From: Gemmataceae bacterium
GTDB taxonomy: Bacteria > Planctomycetota > Planctomycetia > Gemmatales > Gemmataceae
Assembly: GCA_025056835.1 (NCBI GenBank)
Contig: JANWVS010000037.1
Location: 277 to 9,762 of the forward strand
Reading direction: 5' to 3'
DNA length: 9,486 nucleotides
Shown here one piece after another: positions 7,106-9,486 of this stretch; the stretch's first letter is position 1, and the number at the start of each line of letters is the position of its first letter. The notes under the pieces are model-generated. The model did no database searches, was not told the DNA's origin, and was given only the letters and a program-made list of their open reading frames with translations. The position numbers and the translations under genes are program-made.

Positions 7106-7113
7106 AAGTCGCC

Positions 7114-7623
7114 ATGGCCGTCAGCGAATTTGAAGAAGCTTACGAAGACAAAGAACTGATCCGCGGCGCCATCCTCACGACGCCGCTGGCCCAACTGCGG
7201 CTGCGCGAGCCGATCCTGGTGGATGCCGCCAGCACCGTGGTCGCGGCCGTCGCCGCCATGAATGAGCAACGCATCGGCTGTGTGCTCGTCACGCGCAACG
7301 GTAAGCTCGTGGGAATCTTCACGGAGCGCGACGTGCTGCAAAAAGTGATCTTCCAACCCGACAATCGCAGCTGGTTGGTCGAATCGGTCATGACGCCCGA
7401 TCCGGAAACGTTGGAGGCCGATGCCACCATCGCTTTTGCCCTCAACATGATGAGCCAGGGCGGGTATCGGCATATACCCGTGGTCGATCGAACGGGTAAA
7501 CCCATTCCTGTCGTGTCCGTGCGCGACATCGTCAACTTCCTGGTCGATTTGTTTCCGGACGGTGTCCACAACCTCCCGCCCAGCGTCAGCCAGAGCATTG
7601 CCCGCCAGCCGGACGGCGGTTAG
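7114..7623 (+). CDS. Tandem CBS-domain protein
   Basis: A 169-residue cytoplasmic protein made almost wholly of a CBS pair (Bateman module). After an acidic N-terminal stretch (E5-E8, Y10, E11, D12), CBS1 covers ~26-80, with G67-I-F-T-E-R-D-V-L (67-75) as its closing signature. CBS2 covers ~90-145, with S91-V-M-T-P-D-P-E-T-L (91-100), R119-H-I-P-V-V-D (119-125) and V135-R-D-I-V (135-139) near its end. CBS pairs usually bind adenosine nucleotides (AMP, ATP, SAM or similar) and act as energy or redox sensors. No enzyme or channel domain is attached, so any effect must pass through a partner, which the neighbourhood does not reveal. Ligand and partner are unknown. The start is set by GAGGG at good spacing. 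Its TAG stop overlaps the stop of the convergent coiled-coil gene. Confidence 0.92.
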   Translation: MAVSEFEEAYEDKELIRGAILTTPLAQLRLREPILVDAASTVVAAVAAMNEQRIGCVLVTRNGKLVGIFTERDVLQKVIFQPDNRSWLVESVMTPDPETLEADATIAFALNMMSQGGYRHIPVVDRTGKPIPVVSVRDIVNFLVDLFPDGVHNLPPSVSQSIARQPDGG

Positions 7624-9023
7624 GCGGCCCGATCGAGGGAGAGAGGCGAGGAGGCCGTCTCGTCGAGCAGATCGCCGGCGATGCGTTCGATTTCATTCCG
7701 CAAGATCGAGAGCTGTTGGAGAGCGGCTTGGCGCTCGGCTTGGGCCTGGCGGAGGTCTTGTTGCCAACGAAGGCGTTGGGCCTCGAATTCAATTTGAGCT
7801 TGTTCCTGGGCTGAAAGTCTGACGCTGAGTTCCGCCTCGGCGGCAGCGACGGCGACAGCGCGATGGTGCCAAGCGGCTTCGCGTTCGGCCAACGCCGCCA
7901 ACTCCGCTTTGAGTGCGGTGCGTTCGTCGTCGGCCGGCAGCCCTTGGTCGAGCCTGGTTTGCCGCAGTTGGATGGTTGCCTGACGTAGGGCCGTCAATTC
8001 CTCGTGGTCGCGACGGAGTTGCTCCATTTCCCGGCGGCGCCGCTCAATCCAGCGATCGCGCACCTCCGCCAGCAAGGCGGCATGTTGGGCCACCGCGGCT
8101 TCCCGTTGGCGTAGTTCCGCCAGCGCCAGCTCGTGTTCCGCTTCCCAGCTGCTCTGCCGCGCCTGAAATTGGGCCTTGGCGGCGATGAGGGCGTGCCGGG
8201 CTTGGTCGGCTTCGTGTTGCAGTCGCCGCGCTGCTTGTTCGGCTTGCTGCGCAATCTGCTCGCGCGCTTGGGCTGCCAAGTCGCGCTCGAGCAAGTGCCG
8301 GCCTTGTTCTTCCAGGGCCGCGGCAATCGCCAAGCTGTCGGTGCGCCAAGCGTCGTGCAGGCGGGCCAACCGCTCCCAAGCCTCGACAACCTGCAACCGC
8401 TGCTGCACCAACTCGTCGGCAAGGCGATCGAGATCGGCGATCCGCTGCATACTGAGCGGCGAAACCACCGGCGGCGGCGATTCGCACACGACTCCTTTTG
8501 AGTCGCCGCTCGAAGACGCTTGCGGCAAGCGCTCCCGGATCTCCTCGTCCAAGGCGCGTAGTCGCGCCGCTTGCTCGTCCAGCACTTGTCGTTGCTGGAT
8601 GATGCGGCGATTGAGTCCCTCGAGTTCGACGAGCAGCGTTTGTCGTTGGGCCAACCACGCTTGGCGGTCGGCGGCAATCTGTTCGCGAAGGGCGGTCAGC
8701 TGTTGCGACGCCCTCTCCAGGTCTTGATGGCGCACCCGCAACGCGGCCCGTTCCTGTCGTCGGCGGCGACGCCAGCGCGCTTGCACGGTCTTGCAATGCT
8801 CGCGCCACTGCTGCGCTTCGATCCGCGCCGCGGCACGTTCGCTTTCCCAACGCAGACGCTCCGCGCGCAAGGCTTCTTCGCGAGCCGTCAGTTCCTGTTC
8901 TTTTTCCACCAGCGCCGCTTGTTGAGCGGCCACTGCGGCTGTCTGTATGCGCAGGGCCGCGTTCGCGCGGTCTTCGCCGGCGCCGCCGGGTTCCAGCTCG
9001 GCGTTAGGGCCATGTTCTGACAT
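7620..9023 (-). CDS. Long coiled-coil protein of unknown function
   Basis: A 467-residue protein that is almost entirely helical and rich in Ala, Glu, Gln, Arg and Leu. Two long coiled-coil stretches can be seen, ~21-166 and ~191-452. They are separated by a Ser/Gly/Pro break (~167-190, S-S-S-G-D-S, then P-P-P). A basic patch R-W-R-R-R-R-R-Q lies at 83-90. The only cysteines are near 77 and 180. There is no signal peptide, membrane segment, ATPase motif or other known domain, so an SMC-like or filament/scaffold role would be guesswork. The ATG at 9021-9023 is preferred; AAGGA lies close before it, at a short two-base gap. A GTG at 9068 would add 15 residues and has GAGGGG 13 bases upstream, so the start is not settled. 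A terminator between this gene and the next upstream minus-strand gene suggests its own promoter, which I could not identify. Confidence 0.82.
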   Translation of the reverse strand: MSEHGPNAELEPGGAGEDRANAALRIQTAAVAAQQAALVEKEQELTAREEALRAERLRWESERAAARIEAQQWREHCKTVQARWRRRRRQERAALRVRHQDLERASQQLTALREQIAADRQAWLAQRQTLLVELEGLNRRIIQQRQVLDEQAARLRALDEEIRERLPQASSSGDSKGVVCESPPPVVSPLSMQRIADLDRLADELVQQRLQVVEAWERLARLHDAWRTDSLAIAAALEEQGRHLLERDLAAQAREQIAQQAEQAARRLQHEADQARHALIAAKAQFQARQSSWEAEHELALAELRQREAAVAQHAALLAEVRDRWIERRRREMEQLRRDHEELTALRQATIQLRQTRLDQGLPADDERTALKAELAALAEREAAWHHRAVAVAAAEAELSVRLSAQEQAQIEFEAQRLRWQQDLRQAQAERQAALQQLSILRNEIERIAGDLLDETASSPLSLDRAA

Positions 9024-9096
9024 CTTCCTTGTTATCGGCAGGCGGACGCGGTCAGTTGAACAAGACACGACAAACAGTAAAGCCCCTCAAGACGCG

Positions 9097-9127
9097 AAAA
9101 ACGGCCCAGTCTGGCCAAGCTGGGCCG
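9097..9127 (-). terminator. Intrinsic terminator of the TIGR03000-domain gene
   Basis: Read on the minus strand, a perfect 8-bp GC-rich stem (9120-9127 pairs with 9102-9109) encloses a 10-base loop and is followed by five Ts (9101 to 9097). It lies 45 bases after the stop of the TIGR03000-domain gene and before the coiled-coil gene, so the two minus-strand genes are probably transcribed separately. Confidence 0.8.
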
Positions 9128-9172
9128 CTCTGCGAAAAAAAGCTTTCTCGTTCCTTCCCTGAAATGCGAACG

Positions 9173-9486
9173 CTATTGCTCCGTCGGCTGAGAAGGTGCT
9201 TCGCTCGTCGCCTGGTTCAGATCGGCAAACGACACGTTGATCGAGTCGCCAGGCCGTAAGATCACCCGCCGCGTCGAGCTGATCAGCCGACCATCGCGGA
9301 CGATTTCCGCCCGCAGATCGTAGAAATAGATTCCGCCGCGATCCAGTTCGGGAGTTTGAAACGTGCGTCGTCCCGCAGTCGATTTCATGAGTTGACCGTC
9401 GATGTAAAGTTTAGCGTCTCCCGGCAGTTCGATGGTCAAATGGGCACGGGCTTGATCTCCCTTGGGCGGCGGCGTCTGTTCGAACT
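9173..9486 (-). CDS. Planctomycete TIGR03000-domain protein, 5' partial
   Basis: The frame stays open to the right edge of the window, so the true start is outside; a TTG at 9439 is an internal leucine. About 103 residues are visible. After a short Pro/Lys/Gly linker (E-Q-T-P-P-P-K-G-D), residues ~16-86 match the planctomycete-specific TIGR03000 domain pattern. That pattern is L-P-G-D-A-K-L-Y-I-D-G-Q, then R-x-F-x-T-P-x-L, then Y-x-Y-D-L-R-A-E, R-D-G-R, and finally R-V-I-L-R-P-G-D-S-I-N-V-S-F. The domain is a small beta-rich module, often in exported proteins and often at the C-terminus as here; its function is unknown. The last ~17 residues are a Ser/Thr/Gln/Pro-rich tail. Whether this protein has a signal peptide or extra repeats cannot be seen. 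A terminator follows the stop. Confidence 0.88.
   Translation of the reverse strand, partial: FEQTPPPKGDQARAHLTIELPGDAKLYIDGQLMKSTAGRRTFQTPELDRGGIYFYDLRAEIVRDGRLISSTRRVILRPGDSINVSFADLNQATSEAPSQPTEQ

Larger units (their letters stand above)
6806..7113. other. Intergenic region between divergent cobL and CBS genes
   Basis: About 0.3 kb holds the presumed promoters of both flanking genes: TACAAT on the minus strand (6855 to 6850) and TTGCGA-17-TAAGAT on the plus strand (7029-7057). Frames extending each gene into this region encode Arg-rich sequence with no recognisable domain. I looked for a cobalamin riboswitch upstream of cobL; I do not recognise a B12-box-like core, and the leader from the proposed promoter (under about 40 bases) is too short for one. 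No RNA gene is seen. Confidence 0.55.

Overview
The window looks like ordinary chromosomal DNA of a planctomycete, most likely a Pirellulales-type lineage. It is GC-rich. The gene cut by the right edge carries the planctomycete-specific TIGR03000-type domain. Other genes show styles common in that phylum: zinc-ribbon plus single-TM proteins with a PPC-like domain and a beta-propeller, FHA proteins with long Pro/Ala linkers, and TPR lipoproteins. The exact lineage is inference.

Layout from left to right. (1) The 3' part of a TPR protein with a DUF2135/YfaP-like beta domain (+), closed by a strong intrinsic terminator at 1242-1275. (2) A forkhead-associated (FHA) domain protein (+, 1329-2102). 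(3) Tail to tail with it, one base away, a small lipoprotein with about five TPRs (-, 2104-2763). (4) A spacer of about 0.4 kb, then a membrane-anchored zinc-ribbon/PPC-like/beta-propeller protein (+, 3181-5394). (5) Convergent to that, a fused CbiE-CbiT methyltransferase, CobL, of cobalamin synthesis (-, 5552-6805). (6) A spacer of about 0.3 kb with candidate divergent promoters, then a two-CBS-domain protein (+, 7114-7623). (7) A long coiled-coil protein of unknown role (-, 7620-9023) whose stop codon overlaps that of the CBS gene. (8) A terminator at 9097-9127 (-) and the 3' end of a TIGR03000-domain gene (-) that runs off the right edge.

Neighbouring genes mostly alternate in strand. The one same-strand pair at each end is separated by a hairpin terminator, so nearly every gene is probably its own transcription unit and no multi-gene pathway can be read from the order. 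CobL is the only gene with a well-defined enzymatic role, and no other cobalamin gene is present here. The remaining genes are binding or scaffold proteins (TPR, FHA, CBS, coiled coil, propeller) whose partners cannot be seen.

I found no RNA gene, CRISPR array, insertion sequence, phage or defence module, and no convincing new multi-gene system. The items most worth a second look are the architecture of the zinc-ribbon/PPC/propeller protein, the uncharacterised coiled-coil protein, the FHA protein's C-terminal tail, and the solitary cobL.
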